This document shows, one piece after another, positions 54,683-63,890 of a stretch of 64,000 bases of DNA. Every line of letters begins with the position of its first letter. The first letter of the stretch is position 1. The notes beneath the pieces were generated by a model. It was not told where the DNA came from, searched no databases, and saw only the letters and a program-made list of their open reading frames with translations. Source of the stretch: an uncultured Acinetobacter sp. (GTDB taxonomy: Bacteria > Pseudomonadota > Gammaproteobacteria > Pseudomonadales > Moraxellaceae); assembly GCA_913777945.1 (NCBI GenBank), contig CAJYTY010000018.1, forward strand, positions 1 through 64,000, read 5' to 3'. A program made the translations under genes and the position numbers.

Positions 54683-55582
54683 TCAGTCAGTGTTAAACTC
54701 AATATTTCGGAGTGAATCCCAGAAGATTTTTAAATAATCATCTTTTCGAATTTTATTTTTAAAAATAAAAATTTGCTGTTTGATAATATATTCACGTGCA
54801 TTAATGATTTTCAATTTCTTCTTGAGTAAATCTTCTTCAATGGTAATTTTAGGTAACCATGCAATTCCTGCGCCCTGTAAAACAAAATCCTTTAAATTAT
54901 TTGCATGATCTGTTTCATATAAAATTCGATATTCAAGTTTGTTTGAAATTACCTGATCAACCAGATTTCTTAAGTATGCGTTTTTACTATAGGAAAGAAG
55001 CGGAAAGCGATGATTTATATCATATTTTGCATTACCATCTTCATCAATCAATGTCACAGGAACAATTTCTGTATCACCAAGTTTTAAATGGGTAAGTACA
55101 TCACTATTAATAGCTTTAAGCTTAGTTTCATCTGAATAGCAAATTAAAAAATCACAAGCACCTTCTTTTAATAGTTTAAATCCTTCCCCCACATTTGCAG
55201 CCACCAATTCAATTTTAAAATCTTTAATATAATCTGGAAATAATCTTAAAAACTTTGAAAAGAAAGTAGAACTTAATGAATGCACCACCGCAAACTTAAT
55301 CGTCACTTCATTACTTCGATTTAAGTTATTGAGCAAAGCTAAGGTTGCATTAAGTTGCTGTTCGATGCTTTTGGCCGTTGCCAGCAAAATCTGTCCAGCA
55401 TCTGTAAATTCCATGTATCTCGAATTGCGCTCAAGAATTGCATAACCTAATGCTTGTTCGAGTTGTTGGATACGTCGGGTAAATGCAGACTGACTGACAA
55501 ACCGACGTTCTGCTGCTTTTGAAAATGAACGTTCTTGTTCCAAGGTGAGTAGATCTTCAATCCAGCGAATTTCAAGACTCAT
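54683..55582 (-). CDS. LysR-family regulator, divergent from aspA
   Basis: A 299-residue LysR protein. Helix-turn-helix at residues 15-55 (EQERSFSKAAERRFVSQSAFTRRIQQLEQALG) and a periplasmic-binding-like effector domain beyond 90. It is divergent from aspA with palindromic ATGCAT-rich DNA between them, so control of aspartase is most likely. It is followed by its own terminator, which sets it apart from the iac cluster, although a role for iac cannot be excluded. Confidence 0.9.
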   Translation of the reverse strand: MSLEIRWIEDLLTLEQERSFSKAAERRFVSQSAFTRRIQQLEQALGYAILERNSRYMEFTDAGQILLATAKSIEQQLNATLALLNNLNRSNEVTIKFAVVHSLSSTFFSKFLRLFPDYIKDFKIELVAANVGEGFKLLKEGACDFLICYSDETKLKAINSDVLTHLKLGDTEIVPVTLIDEDGNAKYDINHRFPLLSYSKNAYLRNLVDQVISNKLEYRILYETDHANNLKDFVLQGAGIAWLPKITIEEDLLKKKLKIINAREYIIKQQIFIFKNKIRKDDYLKIFWDSLRNIEFNTD

Positions 55583-55623
55583 TGCTTCATGTCATATGAT
55601 GTTTGGCGCATTATAATCATGCT

Positions 55624-55673
55624 ATGCAAAAATTGCATACTAAAATTAATCTATGCATTAGAAATTATGCATA
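55624..55673. promoter_or_regulatory. Palindromes between lysR and aspA
   Basis: ATGCAAAAATTGCAT (55624-55638) has arms ATGCAA/TTGCAT, and TATGCAT (55652-55658) with ATGCATA (55667-55673) forms a second dyad around TAGAAATT. Two nearby dyads fit a LysR recognition and activation site pair. If so, the aspA start must be after 55673. Confidence 0.5.
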
Positions 55674-55717
55674 CCCAAATCTATGATGAATTATCTTGTT
55701 TAGATAGCGATACTAGA

Positions 55718-57136
55718 ATGAACGCTGAAATTCAAACTCGTACAGAAAAGGATTTACTTGGTCTGCGTGAAGTACCAAACCAGTTTTATTTCGGAATCCA
55801 GACACTACGAGCAATTGAAAACTTCAATTTAAGCTCAAATAAAATTAACCAATACCCGAATTTGATCAAATCTTTGGCTATGGTCAAGCATGCCTGTGCC
55901 GAAGCAAACCATACACTGGGCAAATTGAGCGATCAAAAACTAAACGCCATCAAATACAGCTGCGATCAGTTGATTCATGGTGCTTACCATGAACAGTTCC
56001 CTATCGACCTTATTCAAGGTGGTGCAGGTACTTCAACTAACATGAACGCCAACGAAGTGATTGCAAACATTGGTCTTGAGCATTTGGGTTACAAAAAAGG
56101 TGAATATAAACACCTGCACCCAAATAACGACGTCAATATGTCGCAATCGACCAACGATGTTTATCCAACTGCAATTCGCTTAGGTCTATTGTTCAGTTTG
56201 GATGAAATGTACACCCCGTTTGCAAACCTGATTGCAAGCTTGCGTCAAAAAGGCGACGAATTTTCACATATCTTGAAAATGGGCCGTACTCAATTACAAG
56301 ACGCTGTGCCAATGACCCTTGGTCAAGAGTTTAACGGATTTGCGACAACGCTTGAAAAAGATTTGGTTAAGCTCAAAGAAATTGCACCTAGCACTTTAAA
56401 TTACATGAATTTAGGTGGTACCGCGATTGGTACAGGTATCAATACTGAGCAAAAATATACAGAGCTAGCAATTGAAGCACTTGCTCGGATTAGCCAGAAA
56501 AACATTAAATCTGCTCCAGATTTAATTGAAGCAACCTCCGATATGGGCGACTTCGTTTTACTTTCTGGTTTGCTTAAACGTACTGCGACTAAATTGTCTA
56601 AGATTGCAAACGACTTACGTTTACTTTCAAGTGGCCCACGTACTGGTATTAACGAAATCAATCTTGAACCACGCCAGCCAGGCAGTTCAATTATGCCAGG
56701 TAAAGTAAACCCAGTGATTCCTGAAGCACTTAACCTTGTATGCTTCCAAGTAATCGCAAACGACTTGGCTGTAACTTTGGCTGCAGAAGCAGGTCAATTG
56801 CAATTAAATGCTTTTGAACCATTGATTGCATACAAGTTATTTGAATCAATTGAGTTGCTATCGAATGCGTTGGTGATGTTCCAAACCAAATGTGTAGATA
56901 CCGTAACAGCGAATCAAGAACACTGTAAAGCTTTGGTAGATAACTCTATCGGGATTGTGACTGCATTGAACCCGTACTTGGGTTATGAAACCACGACCCG
57001 TATTGCTAAAACAGCCAATGAAAGCGGATTGAGTGTTTTAAGCCTGATTAAAGCAGAAAATTTGTTATCTGATGATCAATTGGCCGAAATTCTTGCCATT
57101 GATAACATGGTACAACCTAAAGCTGAAACAGCTTAA
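55718..57136 (+). CDS. aspA: Aspartate ammonia-lyase (aspartase)
   Basis: A 472-residue member of the fumarase/aspartase superfamily: KDLLGLREVPNQFYFGIQTLRA at the start, then the family signature PGSSIMPGKVNPVIPE and the TSTNMNANEVIAN segment. It converts L-aspartate to fumarate and ammonia. The start at 55718 (MNAEIQTRTEKD) aligns with E. coli AspA; the longer frame from 55589 would run through the palindromic control region. A ribosome binding site is not obvious, so an ATG at 55667 remains possible. Single gene with a strong terminator. Confidence 0.93.
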   Translation: MNAEIQTRTEKDLLGLREVPNQFYFGIQTLRAIENFNLSSNKINQYPNLIKSLAMVKHACAEANHTLGKLSDQKLNAIKYSCDQLIHGAYHEQFPIDLIQGGAGTSTNMNANEVIANIGLEHLGYKKGEYKHLHPNNDVNMSQSTNDVYPTAIRLGLLFSLDEMYTPFANLIASLRQKGDEFSHILKMGRTQLQDAVPMTLGQEFNGFATTLEKDLVKLKEIAPSTLNYMNLGGTAIGTGINTEQKYTELAIEALARISQKNIKSAPDLIEATSDMGDFVLLSGLLKRTATKLSKIANDLRLLSSGPRTGINEINLEPRQPGSSIMPGKVNPVIPEALNLVCFQVIANDLAVTLAAEAGQLQLNAFEPLIAYKLFESIELLSNALVMFQTKCVDTVTANQEHCKALVDNSIGIVTALNPYLGYETTTRIAKTANESGLSVLSLIKAENLLSDDQLAEILAIDNMVQPKAETA

Positions 57137-57146
57137 TCTTTCAAAT

Positions 57147-57177
57147 AAAAAAAGGAGCGTATATCGCTCCTTTTTTT
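57147..57177 (+). terminator. Terminator after aspA
   Basis: AAAAAAAGGAGCG (57147-57159) and CGCTCCTTTTTTT (57165-57177) pair perfectly around TATAT; a T-run closes it. Confidence 0.93.
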
Positions 57178-57332
57178 GCACTTATTTTTCATCTAAAACA
57201 CGATAACAAGTTTTCATTTATTCACTTTAATCTAATAGAGCAATCACAAGTTAAACGGTAGCATTGATCAAAATTATCCGTATCTACTTTAAGATACCAT
57301 CGCTTTTACGCTTATAAATAAGGATTAAACAC

Positions 57333-58337
57333 ATGACGGATTTACCAACACGCATGAAACACATTGAAATTTCAGAACCCGGTGATCCCGAAGTACTTAA
57401 AATAACCGAAGCTGATCTACCCGAAATCAAAGATCATGAGCTGTTGATTCAGGTGAAAGCTTTTGGAATTAACCGCCCAGATGTATTGCAGCGCATGGGG
57501 CTATATCCAATGCCAAAAGGTGTAACCCCAATTCCCGGACTTGAAGTCGCAGGTGTTGTGGTTGCCAAAGGCAGTGCCGTCTCGCTTTTTAATATAGGCG
57601 ATGAAGTATGCGCGCTCACCAATGGTGGTGGCTATGCCGAGTTTTGTGCTGTGCCTGAAACCCAAACATTACCGATTCCAAGCTCGTTAAGTTTTGAAGA
57701 AGCGGCCGTCGTTCCAGAAACTTACTTTACCGTTTGGGCAAACTTGTTCGATATTGGTGGTTTAACTACTGGCGAAACGGCACTTATTCATGGCGGAGCC
57801 AGCGGAATAGGAACGACAGCACTGAGTTTATGCCATGCCATGGGAATCAAAACGTTTACCACGGTCGGCACAGACGATAAGGTTCAGGCTTTAGATGCGA
57901 TCACCACTGCAATCAACTACAAAACAGACAACTTTGAAGACGTGATTCTGGAACAGACTCAAAAGCAAGGTGTCGATGTCATCTTAGATATTGTGGGTGG
58001 TAAATACTTTCAGCAAAATATGAATGTATTAAAACGCGACGGACGTTTGGTTATTTTGGGCTTTATGGGAGGGCGTTTCGCGAAAGACTTTGATCTTCAG
58101 CAGCTTATTTTAAAACGTGCCAAAGTGACGGGTTCAACCATGCGTGCACGCACCGATGAAGAAAAATACACCATCGCCAAAGCCTTAAAGGAAAAAGTCT
58201 GGCCATTGATTGAGCAAGGTCAATGCCGACCGATCATTTATAAAACATTTACTTTTGATCAAATAGCGCAGGCACATACCGCGATGGAGAAAAGCGAACA
58301 TATTGGAAAAATCGTGATTTCGATGAGTAAAACTTAA
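57333..58337 (+). CDS. NAD(P)H:quinone oxidoreductase (zinc-free MDR, PIG3-like)
   Basis: A 334-residue medium-chain reductase: N-terminal GroES-like domain (FGINRPDVLQRMGLYP; PGLEVAGVVVAKG), then the NADPH-binding domain with the ALIHGGASGIGTTALSL motif and the LVILGFMGGRF strand. The zinc-binding residues of alcohol dehydrogenases are absent, as usual for the quinone oxidoreductase (Qor/PIG3) branch. A single-gene unit between aspA and a ROK gene. Confidence 0.9.
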   Translation: MTDLPTRMKHIEISEPGDPEVLKITEADLPEIKDHELLIQVKAFGINRPDVLQRMGLYPMPKGVTPIPGLEVAGVVVAKGSAVSLFNIGDEVCALTNGGGYAEFCAVPETQTLPIPSSLSFEEAAVVPETYFTVWANLFDIGGLTTGETALIHGGASGIGTTALSLCHAMGIKTFTTVGTDDKVQALDAITTAINYKTDNFEDVILEQTQKQGVDVILDIVGGKYFQQNMNVLKRDGRLVILGFMGGRFAKDFDLQQLILKRAKVTGSTMRARTDEEKYTIAKALKEKVWPLIEQGQCRPIIYKTFTFDQIAQAHTAMEKSEHIGKIVISMSKT

Positions 58338-58356
58338 ATAGAGTATTGCTTAATTG

Positions 58357-58426
58357 CTTTCATTTCTCCATTTTAGGCTGCTTTGATTCAGCTTTGTTTA
58401 ATAGCTTAGAATGGAGAAAGTGAAAG
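58357..58426. repeat. Long-arm inverted repeat between convergent genes
   Basis: CTTTCATTTCTCCATT (58357-58372) pairs with AATGGAGAAAGTGAAAG (58410-58426) with one bulge; the loop is 37 bases. It probably acts as a weak terminator for the two convergent genes. Confidence 0.45.
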
Positions 58427-58427
58427 A

Positions 58428-59267
58428 TTATGAACGGTTTTGAGAATAATCTAAGCCAGCATGAATGGCGCCCAGCGCCACAACATGCGCTGCATTTTTT
58501 ATCCGGTTCAGCTCGCATGCTTGCCATAACATAGGCAAGGTATTTTCTTGTGCTGATTGTAAAGCAGCCTCCCAATAACCGGGCAATTGCAAGGTGCCAC
58601 CTCCTAAACTCAATTTTGATGGATTAAACAGGTGGATTACACTGGCCAGCCCCAACCCCAATGCAGCTCCTGCTGTTTGAATCATGTCTAAAACTTGGCG
58701 ATCGTTTGCATGTGCTCTTAAAGCCAGATCTTTTGGTTGCAAGCCAGATGCTTTGACCAGTGCTGCACCACTTGCCAAATCGTCTAATCTTCGAATCTGA
58801 TCATGCTGTGCAATCGGCAAATAACCCAATTCCCCTGCCCATCCACATGTACCAGTGAGCGGTCGCCCTTGCACCATTAAAGCAGCGCCTATAGCGGTAC
58901 CCACCATTACAACACCAGCGGTTACGTCTTTCGAAGCGTACGAAAATTCTTTTATAAGTGCCGCTTTGATATCATTTAGCACAGCTATTGTGTTACACCA
59001 AGCCTGTAACGCTTGAGCCGCTTGCCAGCCATTGAATGCTGGCAACACATCAGATAACACTATATCACCCGAAGCACTGACCAACCCAGGGACTGCAAGA
59101 CCAATACTGCTCGGCGTGAGTTCGTTTTGCGTAATAAAATTATCAAGATGAGCCAAAAGTTGATCTGGTGTAAACCCAATACCAGTACTATAAATTGCCT
59201 CGGCATGTTCACAGAGTAATAATAATTTTGTACCGCCCAGATCTATCCCAATAGAACTGCTTCGCAT
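58428..59267 (-). CDS. ROK-family protein lacking the zinc motif
   Basis: A 279-residue sugar-kinase-fold protein with the ATP-binding GIDLGGTK (7-14), LNDIKAAL (catalytic Asp region), VGTAIGAAL and SLGGGTLQL. The usual C-x-C-G-x2-G-C-x-E zinc motif and the GH that starts it in glucokinases of the ROK group are missing: after GELGYLPI the chain goes straight to RRLDDLASGAALV. Substrate unknown. Ribosome binding site AGGAAAAAT before the ATG. It may be a sugar or N-acyl amino sugar kinase, with altered metal use. Confidence 0.85.
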   Translation of the reverse strand: MRSSSIGIDLGGTKLLLLCEHAEAIYSTGIGFTPDQLLAHLDNFITQNELTPSSIGLAVPGLVSASGDIVLSDVLPAFNGWQAAQALQAWCNTIAVLNDIKAALIKEFSYASKDVTAGVVMVGTAIGAALMVQGRPLTGTCGWAGELGYLPIAQHDQIRRLDDLASGAALVKASGLQPKDLALRAHANDRQVLDMIQTAGAALGLGLASVIHLFNPSKLSLGGGTLQLPGYWEAALQSAQENTLPMLWQACELNRIKNAAHVVALGAIHAGLDYSQNRS

Positions 59268-59454
59268 ATTTTTCCTAAAAAATATAGTCTCTTGCTCTAT
59301 TTATAAAATGAAAAGAGTTGAAATACAGTTGAAGTTTGTCTGTTCCTCTTTAATGTTATGTGCTTTGAATGATTTATTTGACTAGAAGTAATCTCGGTTA
59401 TTAAACAAAGAGATATCATTTATGGCAAAAAAAGTGACTGAGTGACACCAAATT

Positions 59455-59475
59455 AATTGTTATACTATAACATTA
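59455..59475 (+). promoter_or_regulatory. Zur box of the M15 lipoprotein gene
   Basis: AATTGTTATACTATAACATTA fits the gammaproteobacterial Zur consensus (ATGTTATANTATAACAT) with the same dyad centre. It lies 20 bp before the start codon, where bound Zur would block transcription when zinc is sufficient. Confidence 0.8.
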
Positions 59476-59494
59476 GATTTAATCATGAACAAAA

Positions 59495-60202
59495 ATGAAG
59501 CATTTTTACGTTTTAACCGTTTTCACTTTTTTTGGGCTAACTTTAAGCGCTTGTACATCTATACAACATCCACCAAAATCGGCGAAACAGATTCAATCTA
59601 TACGTCCAAATGCAATACAATCCTCTGCTCTCGCCAAACCAACACCTGTCTCTTATATTGTATGGTTAGAACGTAATCCCAATCAGAAGCGTGTTTCTGA
59701 CTATAAAAACTATTTAATAAGTCAAGGCGTTAATCTGGTTGCACCAGATTTTGAGTTATTCCGATCTGCGCGTGGCTGGCAAGCATGTCAGTACGATCAA
59801 TACGATGTTCCTGATTCATCTGTATGGAATAATGCTGTACCGACACTCAAGTTACTCGCCTATTTGGTAAATTCCAATATCATTTCAGATATCGAACTGA
59901 CCTCTGCTTATCGTTCACCAATGCTTAACGCTTGCGTAGGTGGCGCAAAAGAGTCTTCTCATATGCAAAACTCGGCGATAGATTTTCGCATTGGGCCAGA
60001 ATTTCCATCAGATTCAGATCAGCAGCGCATCGCCAGCAGCAAACGCAAATTATGTAAATTTTGGCAAACTGAAGGTCAGCGCTACAACATGGGCTTAGGC
60101 GTTTATAGTTCTGGTCAAATTCATATCGACACCAAGGGATTCAGAACATGGGGACCAGACCACACTTGGCATAGCTCAATTTGTGGTGAAAAAATTGAAT
60201 AA
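59495..60202 (+). CDS. zrlA: Zur-regulated peptidase M15 lipoprotein (ZrlA-like)
   Basis: A 235-residue lipoprotein: signal peptide with lipobox LSAC (Cys20), then a C-terminal peptidase M15A domain. Zinc ligands are visible as H156-x6-D163 (in SSHMQNSAIDF) and H210 (in GQIHID). The Zur box 20 bp upstream matches ZrlA of A. baumannii, a zinc-regulated peptidase that keeps the cell wall intact during zinc starvation. Cleavage of peptidoglycan peptides is the family expectation. Symbol given by these features. Confidence 0.85.
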   Translation: MKHFYVLTVFTFFGLTLSACTSIQHPPKSAKQIQSIRPNAIQSSALAKPTPVSYIVWLERNPNQKRVSDYKNYLISQGVNLVAPDFELFRSARGWQACQYDQYDVPDSSVWNNAVPTLKLLAYLVNSNIISDIELTSAYRSPMLNACVGGAKESSHMQNSAIDFRIGPEFPSDSDQQRIASSKRKLCKFWQTEGQRYNMGLGVYSSGQIHIDTKGFRTWGPDHTWHSSICGEKIE

Positions 60203-60263
60203 ATAAGCCATTTAAGCAGCTAAAGTAGCCCAAGAAAGATAAACACATAAAATCTGATTGATT

Positions 60264-60284
60264 ATTTGTTATATTATAACATAA
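60264..60284 (+). promoter_or_regulatory. Zur box of the zigA-folE2 operon
   Basis: ATTTGTTATATTATAACATAA matches the same Zur consensus, with 16 of 21 bases identical to the zrlA box. It lies 78 bp before zigA. Confidence 0.82.
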
Positions 60285-60362
60285 CATTAAGATATTAAAT
60301 CATTGCTGTTGGCAATCCATCGCAGTGATATCGGTGTGTTTTCTTTAAAAAGGACATAGCAA

Positions 60363-61580
60363 ATGGTCAGCTCCTTAGCCAATCCGTCACATAAACTCCC
60401 AGTTACCGTACTTTCAGGGTTTTTGGGCGCCGGAAAAACCACATTACTGAATCATATTTTAAACAACCGTGAAGGTCGCCGTGTGGCTGTCATTGTCAAT
60501 GATATGTCAGAAGTCAATATCGACGCTGCGCTGGTCAAAAATGGTGGCGCAGAACTTTCTCGAACCGATGAGAAACTGGTCGAAATGAGTAATGGCTGCA
60601 TCTGCTGCACTTTAAGGGAAGATTTACTGATTGAAGTTAAACGCTTGGCAGAAGAAAATAAGTTTGATCAATTGGTGATTGAATCTACAGGTATTTCAGA
60701 GCCTCTCCCTGTGGCTGAAACCTTCACTTTTGCAGATGAAGACGGTATTTCTCTTAACCAGTTTGCACAATTAGATACCATGGTGACTGTAGTCGATGGA
60801 TTTAATTTTCTTCGAGATTACAGCTCTTATGATCAGTTAAATGATCGTGGGGAATCTTTAGGTGAAGATGACCAGCGTAGCGTGGTCGACTTATTGATCG
60901 ATCAAATTGAATTTTGTGATGTGATTATCCTTAATAAAATTGATTTAATTAATAGCGAAGAAAAAGAACGTCTGATTGCTATTTTGAACAAGCTTAATCC
61001 ACGCGCAAAAATCGAAATTTCTGAATTTGGACGCGTATCACTAGATACTGTGTTAAACACTGGATTATTTGATTTCGATCAAGCATCTCAGGCACCGGGT
61101 TGGTTAAAAGAACTACGTGGAGAGCATGTTTCAGAAACTGAAGAGTACGGTATTAGCAGTTTTGTTTATCGTGCACGCCGTCCATTTCATCCTGAGCGCT
61201 TTTATGCCTTTATTAATTCTGAATGGCCAGGGGTTGTCAGGTCAAAAGGTTTTTTCTGGCTGGCATGTGAGCCAACACTTGCATGCTCATGGTCGCAAGC
61301 AGGTGCAATGGCACGCCATGGCGTAGCGGGTAGTTGGTGGGCGGCAACTGAACCAGAAAACTGGCCACAAGATGATCAATCGCTGGCGGCAATTGAAAAA
61401 AACTGGGATGAAAAAGTGGGTGATGCTCGTCAAGAGATTGTCATGATTGGCATGGAGATGAATGAGCAAGATCTGATCATGCAATTCGATCAATGCTTAC
61501 TCACAGATACCGAAATGGCACTTGGTCCACAGCAATGGATCAAATTTTCAAATCCATTTAACTGGCCTTCACTCAATTAA
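60363..61580 (+). CDS. zigA: COG0523 GTPase, zinc metallochaperone ZigA
   Basis: A 405-residue G3E-family GTPase. Walker [10 protein letters not shown] (19-27), the COG0523 metal motif CICC (79-82, CxCC), switch region ESTGISEP and NKID guanine motif are present, followed by the CobW C-terminal domain (about 265-390). ZigA binds zinc and GTP and helps keep zinc-dependent enzymes supplied under zinc limitation. It is behind a Zur box and 17 bp before folE2. Confidence 0.92.
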   Translation: MVSSLANPSHKLPVTVLSGFLGAGKTTLLNHILNNREGRRVAVIVNDMSEVNIDAALVKNGGAELSRTDEKLVEMSNGCICCTLREDLLIEVKRLAEENKFDQLVIESTGISEPLPVAETFTFADEDGISLNQFAQLDTMVTVVDGFNFLRDYSSYDQLNDRGESLGEDDQRSVVDLLIDQIEFCDVIILNKIDLINSEEKERLIAILNKLNPRAKIEISEFGRVSLDTVLNTGLFDFDQASQAPGWLKELRGEHVSETEEYGISSFVYRARRPFHPERFYAFINSEWPGVVRSKGFFWLACEPTLACSWSQAGAMARHGVAGSWWAATEPENWPQDDQSLAAIEKNWDEKVGDARQEIVMIGMEMNEQDLIMQFDQCLLTDTEMALGPQQWIKFSNPFNWPSLN

Positions 61581-61597
61581 CCGATGTATAAACTTTT

Positions 61598-62482
61598 ATG
61601 AACTCATCACTTCCAGACGTTTGTGTTTCACAATTACCAAATGATTTGATCGCACTAAAATGGGTTGGTATGGAAGGCATTGACCTTCCGCTTTCTATTC
61701 AACAATTTTATTATCCATTAAGTGCCAAAGTTGATATATATGTCAATCTGCCAAAAAGTGATATTAAAGGCATTCATATGTCGCGTCTGTATCGCTTACT
61801 CAATGAATTACATGACTTAGACGCTTCGGTCATTCATTCACTTTTGCAAGACATCATTTCTAGCCATCAAGATTGTGGTAGTGATGCTGCAAAGATTGTG
61901 CTGAAATTTGATTTGATGCTAAGCAGATCTGCACTGGTCAGCGCAGATCTGAATGGATGGAAAAGCTATCCTGTTTGCATCGAAGCAGAGCTGATCAATC
62001 ATAAATTTCAGATAAATTATGCAGTTGATGTCTCGTACTCATCGACCTGCCCCTGCTCAGCGGCATTATCGCGCCAATTGATTGCACAGGCATTTGAACT
62101 ACAATTTAAAGACACGCACACATTGCCAAAATCAGACGTAAAGCAATGGCTTGAAGAACATGCAACTTATGCAACGCCTCATAGCCAACGTAGTATTGCG
62201 CAGATTAAGATTGAAACAGATGATGCCAAGCAATTAATAAATTTAACTGAATTGATTGATAAAGTTGAGCAAGCCTTAAAGACACCGACTCAAACTGCGG
62301 TAAAACGAGCTGATGAACAAGCTTTTGCGCAGTTAAACGGACAAAATTTAATGTTTGTTGAAGATGCCGTCAGGCGTTTATCGAGTGAACTTGATAAAAC
62401 ATCATTAAAATGGTCAATTAAAGTGATTCATCAAGAAAGTTTGCACGCACATGATGCAGTCGCAATTTCGATGTCTTCTTGA
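61598..62482 (+). CDS. folE2: GTP cyclohydrolase I type IB (zinc-independent)
   Basis: A 294-residue FolE2. The conserved MSRLYRLLNEL, STCPCSAALSRQL (catalytic Cys in CPCS) and FVEDAVRRLSSEL segments identify it. FolE2 makes dihydroneopterin triphosphate for folate when zinc is scarce and the zinc-dependent FolE fails. It shares the Zur-controlled transcript with zigA, 17 bp apart. Its presence here is the standard signature of a zinc-sparing response. Confidence 0.93.
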   Translation: MNSSLPDVCVSQLPNDLIALKWVGMEGIDLPLSIQQFYYPLSAKVDIYVNLPKSDIKGIHMSRLYRLLNELHDLDASVIHSLLQDIISSHQDCGSDAAKIVLKFDLMLSRSALVSADLNGWKSYPVCIEAELINHKFQINYAVDVSYSSTCPCSAALSRQLIAQAFELQFKDTHTLPKSDVKQWLEEHATYATPHSQRSIAQIKIETDDAKQLINLTELIDKVEQALKTPTQTAVKRADEQAFAQLNGQNLMFVEDAVRRLSSELDKTSLKWSIKVIHQESLHAHDAVAISMSS

Positions 62483-63413
62483 TTTGTAATTTTTTAAAGG
62501 TAAGTTCACGATCTCTTATAAATTTATCTGTTTTTCTTAGGCTATTTTGATACGTAGTATTAAAATAGCTCAATTTCAATAAAATATCGGATGAATCTTT
62601 GAGATATAAGTACAATTGATTAGAAAAAGATCATTCTTTCGTGTCTAGGAAATCACTGAAATTACTTGTTTTTATCTTTTGCCAATACGATCTAAATCGT
62701 TAATGGCTTTTTATATCATTTTTGATCAATCAAAATGATCAAAAAAGTCATTTAGCATTGTCTTGTAATATGAACTACAGCCAGTTCATGACTTTAAAGG
62801 CCATTTATTTAAGCCAGACCATGAAAAAAAATCGAAGCGTATAACTTCAAAGAGTCATTGAGTTTTCTAACTAAAAAACAATATGTTAGTTAAATTTAAA
62901 AAGAATTTTAAATAGATTGAATTTTTACGCTTCATAATAATTTTTATTTTTTTCAATAGTTTATAAATATAAAAAGCTATTTCCTCTTAATAATTCTCCT
63001 AATTTTTTAACTTCACTTGAATTGATTATGCATTCTTTGGCAACAAAAAAAGACCTATAAAATGCAGAATTGAGCACACTTTTTAATCCCTTTTCCACAT
63101 TTCGGATCTAAAGCTTTCTCATTTTGGATGTTATATATCGATTCACTACATCTTAATTACTATCCATTCAGCGTGATGTTTTAGTCAATTCTGTTTAAAT
63201 TGTGTGACAAACAAACAGACTCGAATTTTGTCATTTTTTAACATTGCGCATTTCTCGCAAAGTTTACAATATATGCTATGAAATTTGGCATATAGTCTTT
63301 GCTCAATTACTAACAAAATTGATAATCAAAAGCAGAAATATATGCCTGAAAGAGCAAATTTTGCATAGATTTTGCAAGTATGGTTTGCACATTGATAAAT
63401 TGGAGCAAGTTGA
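62483..63413. other. 931-bp gap without a recognised gene
   Basis: Between folE2 and aroQ. AT-rich with no convincing ORF, tRNA or known RNA. It holds a palindrome at 62719-62745 and the aroQ promoter area near 63240-63400. An untranslated gene or remnant may be hidden here. Confidence 0.5.
62719..62745. repeat. Palindrome with TTTTTGATCA arms
   Basis: TTTTTGATCA (62719-62728) and TGATCAAAAA (62736-62745) are exact reverse complements around ATCAAAA. It could be a hairpin terminator-like structure or a regulator site. No known consensus matched. Confidence 0.45.
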
Positions 63414-63863
63414 ATGAGTTCAACCATTTTGGTAATTCATGGACCGAATTTGAACCTCTTAGGAACAAGAGAGCCAGAGGTGTACGGTCATCTGACACTT
63501 GATGATATCAATCAGCAACTCAAAACCCAAGCAGAATCTCAAGGTATCGGATTAGAAACTTTTCAAAGTAACTGGGAAGGTGCCATTGTTGATCGTATTC
63601 ATCAAGCCAGACTTGACGGAATTTCACTGATTATTATTAACCCAGCAGCACTCACACATACATCGGTTGCGCTGCGGGATGCACTGTTAGGTGTAGATAT
63701 CCCCTTTCTTGAAGTTCATTTATCGAACGTTCATGCTCGAGAAGCTTTCAGACATCATTCCTATTTGTCCGATAAAGCGGTTGGCGTAATTTGCGGTTTG
63801 GGAGCCAAAGGTTATGCCTTTGCTCTCGATTTCGCCATCCAAAAAATTCAACCATCTATTTAA
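63414..63863 (+). CDS. aroQ: Type II 3-dehydroquinate dehydratase
   Basis: A 149-residue shikimate-pathway enzyme that dehydrates 3-dehydroquinate. [17 protein letters not shown] at the start (catalytic Tyr in VYG), [17 protein letters not shown] and [20 protein letters not shown] (catalytic His) are all in place. A GGAGCAAGTTG stretch supplies the ribosome binding site. It is followed 27 bp later by accB, the common order aroQ-accB-accC. Confidence 0.95.
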   Translation: MSSTILVIHGPNLNLLGTREPEVYGHLTLDDINQQLKTQAESQGIGLETFQSNWEGAIVDRIHQARLDGISLIIINPAALTHTSVALRDALLGVDIPFLEVHLSNVHAREAFRHHSYLSDKAVGVICGLGAKGYAFALDFAIQKIQPSI

Positions 63864-63890
63864 TCCAACACGATTTAGGAACATTCACCT

